64,000 nt of DNA from Aurantiochytrium sp. KH105 (taxonomy: Eukaryota > Sar > Bigyra > Thraustochytrida > Thraustochytriidae). The DNA lies in NCBI GenBank assembly GCA_003116975.1, contig BGKB01000028.1, positions 186,001-250,000 of the forward strand, written 5' to 3'. A program made the position numbers and the translations under genes. Every line of letters begins with the position of its first letter. Within the stretch, counting starts at the first letter, position 1. The notes under the pieces were generated by a model. That model worked only from the letters and a program-made list of their open reading frames with translations. It was not told where the DNA came from and ran no database searches. Below are positions 18,395 to 28,270 of this stretch, piece after piece.

Positions 18395-21300
18395 ATGATC
18401 TTCTGGACAGGATGGCTGCTCAAGGCCAGCGAGGACTCGGGCAAGTGGCGCAAGAGATTCTTCCGCGTGCGCGACAACAAACTCGAGTACCTGGAGGGCG
18501 CCGCGAGCGAAGAGGTCTTGGGCGGCGGCCTCGCCCAGCAAGCTGCAGCCTCGGCGATGGCCAGCCTCGTCGACGTTGCGAGCGGCGCGGCGTCAGCTGC
18601 GGTCGCCCGCGCGCACCGTCGAGCAGCGTCCAGTTCAACTGAGACGGACGGCTTCGACCCTGATGAAGGGCGCAAAGACGACTCCAAGCAAGGAAATATC
18701 CGTCGAGTCAAGACAAACGAGAGCAATCTGAGCCAGGCCAGCAGCGAAAATGGCGGAGGAGGGCAGGCCGGCGACGACGACATTCTTGCCTCTACAAACA
18801 GCATTTCCAGCCAGCTGAGCAACAGTACTACTTTTTCGTCTCGTCCAAGAGGGGACACAGACCTCAAAGATTGGGCTGTGGCCCGCGAGGTTGGCGAGGC
18901 ACCCCGCGGCTTCATCAACCTCGACGAAGTCGCGGGCTTCTTTGTCTTTGGTAGACTCCGCACAGATCCGGTATTGGACCACCACGTCCGACTTTGCTCA
19001 TCGCGGCACGCAACATTTCACCAAGGCAAGGTCAAACTCTTGCTCTGCGGCCGTCCGGGCCGTCCGTCCTGGAGGTTGGCTCTCGGCGACGACTGCAGTG
19101 CAGATATTCACAAATTCTTTACTTGCGTTGAGCGCAGCCTGACACGTGGCACCGTCCTTGCCGCAGGATGGATGGTCTCTCCAGGCACGATTAATTACAA
19201 CCGCCGATATGTACTGTTGCTGTCCACAGGGCGCCTGCTCATCTTCAAGGACGCCTCGCTCGACAATCTGCGTCGCGAGCTGTGGCTGGGAGACTCCGGC
19301 TGCAGCATTTCACCAGTACGCGAATTGCCGCAGTGCCTTCCTGGTGGACCTGCGGAGCGTACTTGGCTCGACGGTCTTGCCAGGGCTCACGAGGCGTCCC
19401 GCCTGTATTGCGAAATGGTGGCGCTACGGATTGTGCACCCATCACTGACCGACAAAAAGGGCTACTTGCTCGGCGTGGAAAGGCTGGACGCACAAGAGTC
19501 GCCTGCTGCCCACGGCGCGCGTTTTCGCGAGTGGCTTCGCGTTTTGCAAAGCGCCGTGCGTGACGCTGTTTTGCAAAATCGACGTCTTCATAGCGTGCCC
19601 GACCAGTTCCAGGAGTTTTCTCGCAAAATGGCCTCCCTCCGCGGCGCCGAAGAGTCCCGTCAATGCCTCGAACGCATGATCCTCGCCAAAAACTTGTTAC
19701 CTTCCCCCTCACTTGTCGAGCTGGCTCGCGCTGGTGTGGCGCCTGATCTTCGCGCTAAGATCTGGCGAGGCATCTGCCAACGAGTCGCACCGCGCTGGGA
19801 GCGACCACAGTCAGGAACAACCCAAGCTTTGCCGCGCGCTCGAAGCCCAGGATTCGATCTACCTCTCTCTGCATCGTCTTTGCGACACACAGAGTGGGCC
19901 ACTACTGCTCTCACAAAGCTTTGCGCAGGGTATCCTGCTTCCGTTTTAAGGGCGTTGGACCGGCTCGTTGCCAAGGCTCCTCACGTGGCGCTCACTTCGG
20001 AACTTGTTCGTGTGGCGAATTTTGTGGTCGGTGTCATGAGCACAGGCAATGCTGAAAAGGACTTGCTGTTGCGGGAGACACAGGTCACCGAGGATGCGTG
20101 CGACATCCTCACTGTCCTTGTGCTCGGCCCTTTCTGGGCTTTTCACAGTGCTGCAGATCCGCTAGCCTCCGAAGATGTACGACGTCTGGCGTGCCCAGAG
20201 GAAACTAGAATATCTGCTGCGGACGAAGGAAGCACGGAAAGTCGCGCCGTCGTCTGCGGAAGCGCAGCACTTCAAGTCGATGCACAGATTGTCTTAGATA
20301 TCGTGCGGGATCTGAGCCCAAGTTTTCCTGATACGCTTTTGCAGGCAAGTCGGCCCATTGTCTGCGCGTGGCTTCGATCGCTGTTTCTCAGTGACGCACC
20401 CTTTGCTGGTGCTTGTCGTCGGAGAATATGGGGCCTTGTTGTTGTGGAGATTGACAGCGATGACGGAATGCACCTACGAGATCGCACGGTGCAAATTGCA
20501 ATCGTGTCGATTGCAATGGCTGCGCGCGCTGCATCGTCGCCTTTGCACGAGCTAACTTTCGAAGCATGGCGAAATCTACTCTCCCACCCAGAGGGCGGCG
20601 AAGCAACCGGTGATACGGACGCCGATGAACTGCGCGCAGACTCAATCGTTTTTGCTCTTACAAGGGACCGCGAGCTTTTGCGCGCAACGCGTTGGACGCA
20701 ACTTAAAGAGCGACGTTCGCAGCTTTGGAACTCTCTTGAGGTAGAGAGCCGCGAGTCTGCTGGCCTCGTTAATCGATGGATGGCCACGGCACGCAGTCTC
20801 GACGACCTAAGCCATTCTGTTCTTGACACGCTCAACAAGACCAACGCGGACGAGGCATCGCGAGACCGCAAGGTGGTCTCACGTCTTACCAAGCCCGTGC
20901 ACGCCGCTCTCGCCCCGTTAGGGGCACTTCTCCGCGAGTTTATGGAGGTGCTTCAATTAGCAAAGCTCTCATTGCTTCAGCTGACGACCCGCTCGGCGCA
21001 GGCCACGCCCGCTCTCTACGCGGGTACAAGTCTCGACCGCTTACTCGATGAGTCTTCGGGGTGCAGCAATCTCTTTTACTCGGCATCGGGCCAAGTTTCG
21101 ATCAATCCAGCGCTTGTTGCAGACGTGGCCAAGGCAACCTTGGCGCTTGGCTGGGCCATGGCTGCAGCATGCGACGACTGCATTGCCTTTGCAGATACTA
21201 TGGCCTTTCACAGAGTGCGCATGTTGTCGAGGTGCATTCCTCTTCCTCGACTTGAAGGCGGCGTGGCCGAGGCGGAGCTGCTTCGGCCTCTTGGGCATGA

Positions 21301-21850
21301 TACTCTCGCCGGCAGCATCCCTTCAGAGGTTGATCATACTTCGATTCCTGGGGGCTCGGACGGATGGTACGGCACGGGATCGTTTCCACGTGGTGAAGGC
21401 CCCGATGCTCGATCGCAATCGGCAAAAGCTTTTATTTCCACGCAGAGTCCGAGCACCACCAAGATGTCCCCCACGCGTCGGCGCACGAGCCCGGATTTTC
21501 GCTCAAAATCGCACAGTTATTCTCTTTCCGGCGTGGCTCGTCTCGTGCGGCCCCAGGGAGATCCTAAAGAAGCGAGCACACCGCTGGCACAGCGCGTTTA
21601 CGACGATCTCTGCCGCCTCTTGCACTCACTCCTTATCCATGTGGACGACATGGCGCAGTGCATGGTGGATACCTCGGTATCCTCGCAGCGACGTCGCAGC
21701 GAACAGTCTCCGCTCATCGCTTCGACGGTGCACCCAGATCCGTTTGGAGGTCGCATCGAACCTTTGGCACGACTTGTACCTTATATCGTCCGTGCTTCTG
21801 ACCAAATTCGCTCGCAGGCGCTCTTTGCAGACCACGAGCCTGAAACATAA
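18395..21850 (+). CDS. Double PH protein with TBC-like (RabGAP-like) region
   Basis: 1151 residues from the ATG at 18395. It starts inside a PH domain (FWTGWLLKASEDSGKWRKRF) that is split by a long low-complexity insert (about 50-165). A second PH-like domain spans about 255-390 (LAAGWMVSPGTINYNRRYVL). From about 440, VELARAGVAPDLRAKIWRGI resembles the opening of TBC domains. About 200 residues later, WLRSLFLSDAPFAGACRRRI followed by W resembles the end of one, and an IxxDxxR string (QIVLDIVRDL) lies just before it. The canonical YxQ finger is not obvious and the spacing is unusual, so GAP activity is doubtful. The C-terminal third is helical with a Ser-rich insert. It follows the PH-RCC1 gene on the same strand with 240 bases between. 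A role in Rab-linked membrane traffic is inference. Confidence 0.7.
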   Translation: MIFWTGWLLKASEDSGKWRKRFFRVRDNKLEYLEGAASEEVLGGGLAQQAAASAMASLVDVASGAASAAVARAHRRAASSSTETDGFDPDEGRKDDSKQGNIRRVKTNESNLSQASSENGGGGQAGDDDILASTNSISSQLSNSTTFSSRPRGDTDLKDWAVAREVGEAPRGFINLDEVAGFFVFGRLRTDPVLDHHVRLCSSRHATFHQGKVKLLLCGRPGRPSWRLALGDDCSADIHKFFTCVERSLTRGTVLAAGWMVSPGTINYNRRYVLLLSTGRLLIFKDASLDNLRRELWLGDSGCSISPVRELPQCLPGGPAERTWLDGLARAHEASRLYCEMVALRIVHPSLTDKKGYLLGVERLDAQESPAAHGARFREWLRVLQSAVRDAVLQNRRLHSVPDQFQEFSRKMASLRGAEESRQCLERMILAKNLLPSPSLVELARAGVAPDLRAKIWRGICQRVAPRWERPQSGTTQALPRARSPGFDLPLSASSLRHTEWATTALTKLCAGYPASVLRALDRLVAKAPHVALTSELVRVANFVVGVMSTGNAEKDLLLRETQVTEDACDILTVLVLGPFWAFHSAADPLASEDVRRLACPEETRISAADEGSTESRAVVCGSAALQVDAQIVLDIVRDLSPSFPDTLLQASRPIVCAWLRSLFLSDAPFAGACRRRIWGLVVVEIDSDDGMHLRDRTVQIAIVSIAMAARAASSPLHELTFEAWRNLLSHPEGGEATGDTDADELRADSIVFALTRDRELLRATRWTQLKERRSQLWNSLEVESRESAGLVNRWMATARSLDDLSHSVLDTLNKTNADEASRDRKVVSRLTKPVHAALAPLGALLREFMEVLQLAKLSLLQLTTRSAQATPALYAGTSLDRLLDESSGCSNLFYSASGQVSINPALVADVAKATLALGWAMAAACDDCIAFADTMAFHRVRMLSRCIPLPRLEGGVAEAELLRPLGHDTLAGSIPSEVDHTSIPGGSDGWYGTGSFPRGEGPDARSQSAKAFISTQSPSTTKMSPTRRRTSPDFRSKSHSYSLSGVARLVRPQGDPKEASTPLAQRVYDDLCRLLHSLLIHVDDMAQCMVDTSVSSQRRRSEQSPLIASTVHPDPFGGRIEPLARLVPYIVRASDQIRSQALFADHEPET

Positions 21851-21967
21851 ATATGATTTTTTTTTTTACAGAATTTCAACTTGCAAAAAGTTGTGCTATG
21901 CTTGCACCTTGCCTGTGACCAGATTCGCACGCAGGCGCTCTGTGCAGACCACGAGCCTGAACATGAA
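21768..21967 (+). repeat. Tandem partial duplication of a gene's 3' end
   Basis: The last coding bases of the PH/TBC-like gene (about 21785-21848, encoding ASDQIRSQALFADHEPE) recur with few changes at about 21907-21967 in its 3' untranslated region. A T run lies between the copies. An AATAAA-type signal at 22067-22077 probably ends the transcript. Confidence 0.75.
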
Positions 21968-22210
21968 CATAAACAAAGAGTTGCGGACCTTTACTTTTCG
22001 GAAAGACGCACCTCAGTCTTTGACAGGTTCTTGTGGATTGGGTCGCATCCGCATTTCTCTAGGCCTCAATAAAATAAAAGTCTGATTTTGATAAATAGCG
22101 CTGCGCCAACCCCGACAGAATTCATGAATCGAGCACGATGTTGATGAATTTGTTTCAGAAGCGGACACACGTCGTTCTTAGGAATTGGCATCGCGTTCTA
22201 CATAAATAAC
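21851..22210. other. Convergent 3' ends
   Basis: This holds the duplicated 3' end described separately, an AATAAAATAAA poly(A)-type signal at about 22067-22077 for the plus gene, and A/T-rich sequence for the minus gene's end. No gene. Confidence 0.5.
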
Positions 22211-24622
22211 CTAAATCGCGCCTCGGGCGACGCTGTACTCGTGAATGGCCCTTTGAATGGCCTCGTCGAGTGAAAAGACGGGATTGTACCCAAGTACTCT
22301 GCGCGCCTTGGCGCTCGAGTACGTGTATGACATGGTAGCTGTGCTGAGCATTGCCGGCGTAAGCATATCAAGGTCGCGACCCAACGACAGCTTGCCGCGA
22401 AAGAGCCAAGCATTGAGCTCGCTGAGGTAGGCTAACGCCCAGAAAATCCCCTCCGGGACATAGAGCACGTCGATGTGCAAGCGCTCACGTTGGCGCAACG
22501 GCAGCTGGCGAATATATTTAATCGTGAGCCACCAAAAGTCTTCCATCGAAGTTGGGTCATCGTTGGAGATGCAAAAGGCCTCGCCACGAACGCCCGCACG
22601 ACCGTCTTGCAACGCTTGCTCCGCAAGAAGGTGACCTTGCACCACAGACTGAACGGGTACCCAGTCCATGACGGCTTTGGTGCCAACTCCTGGGGCGATG
22701 CCAATGTCCATGACTCGCTCGAACGAGAGACGGTCGTCAGCGCCAAAGACGCCCGAGCAGGGACGCACGACAACGACCTGGAGCTCGTTGCCATTTTCAA
22801 GACGACTTCCGTCTGCCTTGAGGGCAAGCTCGTCTGCAATGGCTTTCGTCCAACCATAGTGATTATGCGCCTCCTCGCGGGTGAGGAGAGGGGCGTCTTC
22901 ATCACGATCAAATCGAGGTGCAGAGTGCTCGTCGGTGGTGGCGTGTGAGGACGATGTAACGATGACACGGGCGACACTGGCGCTACGGCAGGCCTCGAGG
23001 AGAACCTCAGTCCCTGTCACATTCACATGGTACGAGAGGAAAGCCTGGTGTTCGAGCCTCTCCATGAAGCGAATGATGGCAAACGTCGAGTAGACTGTGT
23101 TCACGCCCGCACACGCAGGACCGATCTGGTCTGCTTTCGTCACGTCGCCAAGAATAAAGCTGACTCGCGGCTCGTTGTCCCACGACGAATCGGGTACGAT
23201 ATCAAAGACACGGACATCGGTCTCGCCGCGATCGAGGAGCTCGAGAACGATCCGTTTGCCTACGAACCCGTTGCCCACAACGAGATAGGAATCTCCAGTG
23301 CGGGGACATAGGCGCATGGCCTCTTTCCAGCGCTCGTCGCACGCCCAGTGCGCGCCAGGATCCTGCAAAGCAGGCTTTCGTGTGATGTTTTCAATGTCCC
23401 GGGGCCCAAAGACGAGATTGACTGTGGCGATTTGCATTCGCATTACGCGCAAAAAAAGGCGACTCCACATGTCTGCTGCCCGTTCGCTTTTTGCGACGTC
23501 GCCGTCAGTCTCGTCAGACTCTATGTAATAGAACACGGAAGCGACCACAAAGGCCTCCGCTACGAGGCCAAGAAATCCGCAGACAGCCATGAGATGGTCC
23601 GAGAGAAGCGGCGTTTTCCCCTGGAAGCGAACGGCCTGGCTTCCGAAGACGAGAAGGCCCATGACAATGGAGACGCCGAGAGCGCCCCAGCCGGCGATTT
23701 GCAAAGCAATGAAGACAAGGCCCCCGCGGCCCGGCTGGAAAGCAGCGTAACTTGTCTCGATGTGACGCCACTTGCCGCCGAGTGCATGCGTTGTCGCCAC
23801 GGCGGCTGCCTGGGTCCACATGACCAAAGAAACGGTGGTCATGCGCACCAAGGCGTTGCCTTGGCTGGCTGTGAGGCTCGCAACAATGGTGACGACAAAG
23901 GCAGTGACGGAAAGGCTGACTTGCATACCAATGAAGATCCACCACATGAAGGAAACGCTTTTTGCATCTGTGCGCATAATGACACTGTTTTGCAAGAGTC
24001 GATTAAAGGTCGGGGTTGCGAAGCGCGCGTCGTGTTCAAACTGCTCAAGAGCCGAGGCGGGCGGGGCCTGTACAGAGACTGTGGCGCCGCGCTGGCCTTT
24101 TGCTCGCGGAGGATAGTACGCGAAAAGGGCTGCACAAATGAGCACGTAGGAGGTGCCGCCGAGCATAAAGGCGTTAAAGTTGAGAAGCGGATCGTGCAAG
24201 ACAAAGTTCATGAGCTGAATGGCTAAAGAGACGCCAAAGAGCATCCACGCGACACCATTGAGCGCAACGAACCGTGCTCCGCCAACGCCGACCTGGAAAA
24301 ATCTCCAGCCCTTGTTGCGATAGAGCATCCAGCCACCGACGCCGTACGTTGCCGGCGTGAGTACAACAAAAAGTCCGAGGAGCAGACTGAGCATCCCTAT
24401 CACGGCAACTCCTGCGCCTAGCGCTACATGTCTGTGCAAAGGGCCTTCTTGCGCTGTCGCTTCGGCCCACCCCTGCACGGCTTCTCGGAGACTTTCTAGC
24501 TCGAGCGTCTTGGCGAACGAGACGAGCTCTCTCGCTTCTTCGGCCGCCGCTCTCGCCGTCTTGTGCAGGCTTCCTTTGCTATTTCCGTGGCGCCGGGGAC
24601 TTGTCCCGTTTCTTTCCGCCAT
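22211..24622 (-). CDS. Seven-helix membrane domain fused to 3-beta-HSD-type dehydrogenase
   Basis: 803 residues from the ATG at 24622 (MAERNGTSPRRHGN). The open frame upstream lacks another ATG. A helical N-terminus of about 65 residues precedes seven hydrophobic helices (about 70-370), for example GVAVIGMLSLLLGLFVVL, FMWWIFIGMQVSLSVTAFVV and LVFIALQIAGWGALGVSIVM. The last loop is acidic. From about 450 an SDR of the 3-beta-HSD/extended class begins: the NAD(P)-binding VVGNGFVGKRI, an acidic end to beta-2 (VRVFDIVPD), NVTGTEVLLEACRSASVARV, VIVTSSS, the catalytic YGWTK (Y about 587), and VVVRPCSGVFG. Such enzymes oxidise or reduce sterol or isoprenoid 3-hydroxyl groups. The 7TM part has no match I recognise and no lysine in helix 7, so a retinal protein is unlikely. 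The fusion sits in one uninterrupted frame. It is probably an ER or plasma-membrane sterol enzyme. Confidence 0.85.
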   Translation of the reverse strand: MAERNGTSPRRHGNSKGSLHKTARAAAEEARELVSFAKTLELESLREAVQGWAEATAQEGPLHRHVALGAGVAVIGMLSLLLGLFVVLTPATYGVGGWMLYRNKGWRFFQVGVGGARFVALNGVAWMLFGVSLAIQLMNFVLHDPLLNFNAFMLGGTSYVLICAALFAYYPPRAKGQRGATVSVQAPPASALEQFEHDARFATPTFNRLLQNSVIMRTDAKSVSFMWWIFIGMQVSLSVTAFVVTIVASLTASQGNALVRMTTVSLVMWTQAAAVATTHALGGKWRHIETSYAAFQPGRGGLVFIALQIAGWGALGVSIVMGLLVFGSQAVRFQGKTPLLSDHLMAVCGFLGLVAEAFVVASVFYYIESDETDGDVAKSERAADMWSRLFLRVMRMQIATVNLVFGPRDIENITRKPALQDPGAHWACDERWKEAMRLCPRTGDSYLVVGNGFVGKRIVLELLDRGETDVRVFDIVPDSSWDNEPRVSFILGDVTKADQIGPACAGVNTVYSTFAIIRFMERLEHQAFLSYHVNVTGTEVLLEACRSASVARVIVTSSSHATTDEHSAPRFDRDEDAPLLTREEAHNHYGWTKAIADELALKADGSRLENGNELQVVVVRPCSGVFGADDRLSFERVMDIGIAPGVGTKAVMDWVPVQSVVQGHLLAEQALQDGRAGVRGEAFCISNDDPTSMEDFWWLTIKYIRQLPLRQRERLHIDVLYVPEGIFWALAYLSELNAWLFRGKLSLGRDLDMLTPAMLSTATMSYTYSSAKARRVLGYNPVFSLDEAIQRAIHEYSVARGAI

Positions 24623-25363
24623 GGTTGTCTTGACTTGATTCTTTCCAGGCAGGTAAAGAACGAACGCCTCTTCCCCGTACACGGTCAACGCTGCGCTGCG
24701 CGCGTTGACGTCGCGAGCAAGTTGGCTCAAGCGCGCTCGAGGCAAAACCAGCGAGCTCGCAACTGGCTGCCACCCCTTTTGCGGAAAGGGAGAGGTCGGT
24801 CAATCGCTCGCTCACTCACTCACTCCCGCCTCCGTCCAAACAGTCCAAGCCGTCAAAGGTATCAAAAAGAAGCAGCTGCAGCTGGCTGCTCGCGTCGTGC
24901 CTTTCCTCCGCCGTCGCAACTTGCCGACAATTGCGCTTTTGCTCCACGCTCGCGCTTCGTGCCGTCCTCCTGGTCTCCGTGTCCGGCCACGTCGCCGGCA
25001 GCTCTCGCCTGCGCCCACGACGTCTCTCTCCGCGACGCCTTCGTCGAGCAGGCTATGCGTTAGGGGACTGCATTCGCAGCACATCCGGGTCCGGGTCCGG
25101 GCGTCTTTTGCGCCGCTCTCAGCCCGATGGTCCTACCATAGAAAGGAAGGGGGTTACACGTTGCGCCGTTTCGTTTTGGCCCGCGGCGGTTGCAGAACCC
25201 TTTTTCCAGGCGGCAGCCACCGGACTCGTGGCCACCGACCACGAGCGAGACGGCGGAGACGGCGGCCGAGGAGAACATGAAGAGGAGGAGCATTGCGGAA
25301 AACAGCAAGCTGGGTTGAGAGCATTGCGGAAATCAGCAAGCTGGGCTGAGCTCGAGGGAGACC
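24623..25363. promoter_or_regulatory. Divergent promoter with uORF and 31-bp tandem repeat
   Basis: This separates the 7TM-dehydrogenase gene and the TRMO gene. It contains CTCG/CTCA four-base repeats at 24799-24826. Just before the TRMO ATG, a 31-base unit is repeated in tandem (25288-25318 and 25319-25349, few mismatches). An upstream ORF of 13 codons (25277-25318, MKRRSIAENSKLG) ends inside the first copy and could lower TRMO translation. Confidence 0.55.
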
Positions 25364-26614
25364 ATGGCGGAGACGCACGCGCGGCAGGAGCTCGAGGGAG
25401 AGATTGATCAAGACCTCGAGCAAGTGCAAGAGCAAGAGCAAGAGCAGGAGCTCGAGGTTGCCCAGGAGGACGAGGTGGAGGCGCTGCGGCGAGAGGTCGA
25501 GGCCCTGCGCAACAAGCTCGAGGTGGAGACGGCGGGGCGAACCAAGGCGGAGAGAGCTCTGCGCGAACGGTTTCTACAAGAAACGGATGGGCTCGGAAGG
25601 TTCAAGACGATGGGGCGCATGCGCAGCATGTTCAAGACCAGGTTTGGGACCCCGCGTCAAGGATCATTGTGCACCAAGAGCCGCGGGTTCATCGAGCTCG
25701 ACGACCGTGTCGTCGCGCCCAAATCGCTCACGGGACTGCGTGGGTTTAGTCACGTCTGGATTGTCTTTGTCTTTCACGAAAACACGAACATGCACAAGAT
25801 GACGCGGGGAAACCCGCAAAAGTCAGCAGAGGAACAGGCTCGACGGCCCAATCAGTTTCCATCTTTTGTCAAGCCCCCGCAGGCCGGAGGGTTGCGCGTC
25901 GGCCTCTATGCGACGCGGACTCCACACCGTCCCAACCCAATTGGGCTTTCACTCGCGCGTCTGCACAGTGTCGATGAGAAACGTGGCATCGTCCATTTGC
26001 GTGGCATTGATCTCGTTGATGGCACGCCTGTCCTCGATATCAAGCCGTATGTACCTCATGTTGACACGCCCGTAGACGAGGACGGCGCCGCCGTGTGTCC
26101 TTCGTGGGTCGTCAATCCCAAGTTTGATCTCGTGGACGTTGAATTCGAACCTGCCGTCCTCGAGAGCCTTCGTGTTCTCTGCGAAAGTGGCAAGTCCGAG
26201 TGGTTCAAACCCAGCGAATTCGAGGAGATGCTCACAAGTCTAAAGCAGATCATTGCGCTCGACCCACGAGGCGTCATTCACGGCCGGGGAAACTTTTCGT
26301 CCAAGTCTTTCAAGTCTTCGAAATCGAAATCGAATCAGAACGTCGCCGCGAAAGGCGAGCCAGGAACAGTCTCTTCGCCAAAGCTCAAAGAACATTTGTT
26401 TAGGAGCAACTTTGTTGTGGATCTGGACACTTTTCGTCTCGAGTTTCGTCCTCATGAGACGGAGCGGGCCATTCTCGTCTTTGCCTTTCACGACAGCGAC
26501 GATCTCGCACAGGTTGAGCTGCGCAAAAAACAAGACGTGGAGGCCCCGTTGCCTCCAGCACAAGCGAGTGAGAGCCAAGAGGCTACAGAGAAGACCGATA
26601 CAGCCGAGGCCTGA
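25364..26614 (+). CDS. TRMO: tRNA (adenine-N6)-methyltransferase TRMO-like
   Basis: 416 residues, ATG at 25364. The N-terminal 80 residues are a charged coiled coil. The TsaA/TrmO beta-barrel domain spans about 95-250: GTPRQGSLCTKSRGFI, LRGFSHVWIVFVFHENTN, VKPPQAGGLRVGLYATRTPH, RPNPIGLSLARL and GIDLVDGTPVLDIKPYVPH. These are the core SAM-binding and catalytic blocks of the family (E. coli TrmO, human TRMO). The enzyme N6-methylates t6A at position 37 of ANN-decoding tRNAs, especially tRNA-Thr, using S-adenosylmethionine. The C-terminal part (about 330-400) continues with a conserved-looking FRLEFRPHETERAILVFAFH, as in eukaryotic versions. It is convergent with the reductase gene (128 bases between stops). 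Upstream lies a possible uORF. Confidence 0.93.
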   Translation: MAETHARQELEGEIDQDLEQVQEQEQEQELEVAQEDEVEALRREVEALRNKLEVETAGRTKAERALRERFLQETDGLGRFKTMGRMRSMFKTRFGTPRQGSLCTKSRGFIELDDRVVAPKSLTGLRGFSHVWIVFVFHENTNMHKMTRGNPQKSAEEQARRPNQFPSFVKPPQAGGLRVGLYATRTPHRPNPIGLSLARLHSVDEKRGIVHLRGIDLVDGTPVLDIKPYVPHVDTPVDEDGAAVCPSWVVNPKFDLVDVEFEPAVLESLRVLCESGKSEWFKPSEFEEMLTSLKQIIALDPRGVIHGRGNFSSKSFKSSKSKSNQNVAAKGEPGTVSSPKLKEHLFRSNFVVDLDTFRLEFRPHETERAILVFAFHDSDDLAQVELRKKQDVEAPLPPAQASESQEATEKTDTAEA

Positions 26615-26742
26615 GCGCGAACACGGCCATGTTTGCGGTTGCAACGTGCTAGTTGCACTTTCTCGTCCTTTTCCCTCTTTTGCACGTGGATCTGGTCCCA
26701 TTGTCATCCGGAAAGAACGAGTACGAACAGACGGGCCAGGCT

Positions 26743-27825
26743 CTACTGTGCGCGTGGACGACAGTCCACCAGAACCTTGCCCATATGCTTGCCAGCCATC
26801 ATGTCGCAAAAAGCAGTACCAGCGTTTTCCAGTCCATGCACCCAGGAAATGGGCGCCTTGAGCGTGCCCTCGCTCTGCTGCTTTTGCATTTCGCGCAGAG
26901 CTTCAACATTCTTTTCCGTGTACCACCCGACGAAGAATCGCTCGCGCGTGCCGCCAAGGGACTCGAGGTGCTGCGCAACGGGCGCTGGCAACGGATCAGG
27001 GTATACATAGTCGTCGCGCGTTGTGTCCTGATTATAGCTGGATATCTGCCCACAAACGATGACGCGGCCGCCCTTTTTCAGTTGCATGATCACCTTTTCG
27101 CTAATCGTGCCGCCGACATTGTCAAAGTAGAGGTCGACCTTGCCGTCGCACGCGTCTTTGAGCTTGGCATCAAAGTCAGGATCACGATAGCTGAGAGCCA
27201 CATCCGCGATTCCAAGTTCTTGGCTCCACGAGGCCTTTTCTTGGGATCCGCAAATGCCAATCACGCGAAGGCCGCGTTGTCGAAAGACTTGGCCGGCCAC
27301 AGAGCCAACACCGCCCGCGCAGCTGGACAGGACGCAGAGTTCGCCCTCGATCGGCTTACTTTGCTCGACTCCAAACCAGGCAGAGAGGCCGGGCATTCCT
27401 AGTGGTCCTACAGACATCATGGGATCGGCGCCCTCGGGCAGCTTTATGGCATCGGACAAGTCGTCGGGGCGCAGCACGCAGACTCTTTTCCACGGCATGA
27501 ACATTTGCGAGACGAGCACATCGCCCTTTGCAAAGCCAGGGTGCTTGGACTCGAGCACTGTGGCGGCACCTCCGGAGCAAATGGCTTTGCCGGGCACGAA
27601 GGGCCCCATATAATCTGCTCCTGTGCTCTCGTTGAACCTGCACCGCATGTACGGGTCGACGCTGACCACGAGCACCTCGAGCTTCACCTCGCCGTCCTCG
27701 AGGTCGTCCCGCACCTCCTGGACCTCGCTCTTCACGACCTCGAAGTCATCTCCCGCCACGGACGCGTCTTTTCCCGGCCGTTTCGCAAGCCTCACCTCGC
27801 AGTTCGTCCCCGTCTCGGCGCTCAT
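26743..27825 (-). CDS. Zinc-independent NADPH oxidoreductase, PTGR2-like
   Basis: 360 residues, ATG at 27825, close to the usual length of prostaglandin reductase 2 (about 350). Medium-chain dehydrogenase/reductase without the zinc ligands: VVSVDPYMRCRFNE (the DPYMR signature of the leukotriene/prostaglandin reductase branch), PGLSAWFGVEQSKP, the nucleotide-binding SSCAGGVGSVAGQ, KVDLYFDNVGGTISE, GGRVIVCGQISSYN, and a C-terminal ERFFVGWYTEKN and MMAGKHMGKVLV. It reduces the conjugated C=C bond of alpha,beta-unsaturated ketones, such as 15-keto-prostaglandins or lipid-peroxidation products, with NADPH. In a polyunsaturated-fatty-acid-rich protist a detoxifying role is plausible but inferred. 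Cytosolic, no targeting signal. Confidence 0.92.
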   Translation of the reverse strand: MSAETGTNCEVRLAKRPGKDASVAGDDFEVVKSEVQEVRDDLEDGEVKLEVLVVSVDPYMRCRFNESTGADYMGPFVPGKAICSGGAATVLESKHPGFAKGDVLVSQMFMPWKRVCVLRPDDLSDAIKLPEGADPMMSVGPLGMPGLSAWFGVEQSKPIEGELCVLSSCAGGVGSVAGQVFRQRGLRVIGICGSQEKASWSQELGIADVALSYRDPDFDAKLKDACDGKVDLYFDNVGGTISEKVIMQLKKGGRVIVCGQISSYNQDTTRDDYVYPDPLPAPVAQHLESLGGTRERFFVGWYTEKNVEALREMQKQQSEGTLKAPISWVHGLENAGTAFCDMMAGKHMGKVLVDCRPRAQ

Positions 27826-28270
27826 CGTGGCCCTCTTCCCTCCTCGCGCGTCTCAGTCATCCCGCGTTTGCACGCACGTCTTCGAGCCCGGCTGGTTCCT
27901 ATCGAGGCTCGGCGTCTTTGCTGCCGATTCCGCAGCAAACCCCCGTACCCCCGCGGGACCCCGGCGAGCGCGGCGAAGGGGGGCACGGCGCGAGTCCCGC
28001 GGGGCCAGTCGATTCTGTGGCGCCGTGGCCAGCCAAGCATGGCGGGCGCGCAGGCAGTCCCGCTTTGCGAAAGGCAAGGCAAGGCAAGGCGAGGCGAGGC
28101 GAGGCGAGGCGAGGCAAGGCGAGACGCCCGCCCGACCGGGAGACCCGCGCGTCCACGCCGGGCGTGCGTAGCCGCCGGCCGCGCAGCGAGGGGCGAGAGC
28201 AGGCGCGGGCCTCGATTCCGATTCCGCTCTTGACGCCGGCGCGTCCGCTCGGCACTTGGCGCGGGAAACG
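27826..28270. promoter_or_regulatory. Divergent promoter with pentanucleotide repeats
   Basis: This separates the reductase and NOP53 genes. It is very GC-rich and holds a run of AGGCA/AGGCG five-base units at about 28071-28120. No gene. Confidence 0.5.
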
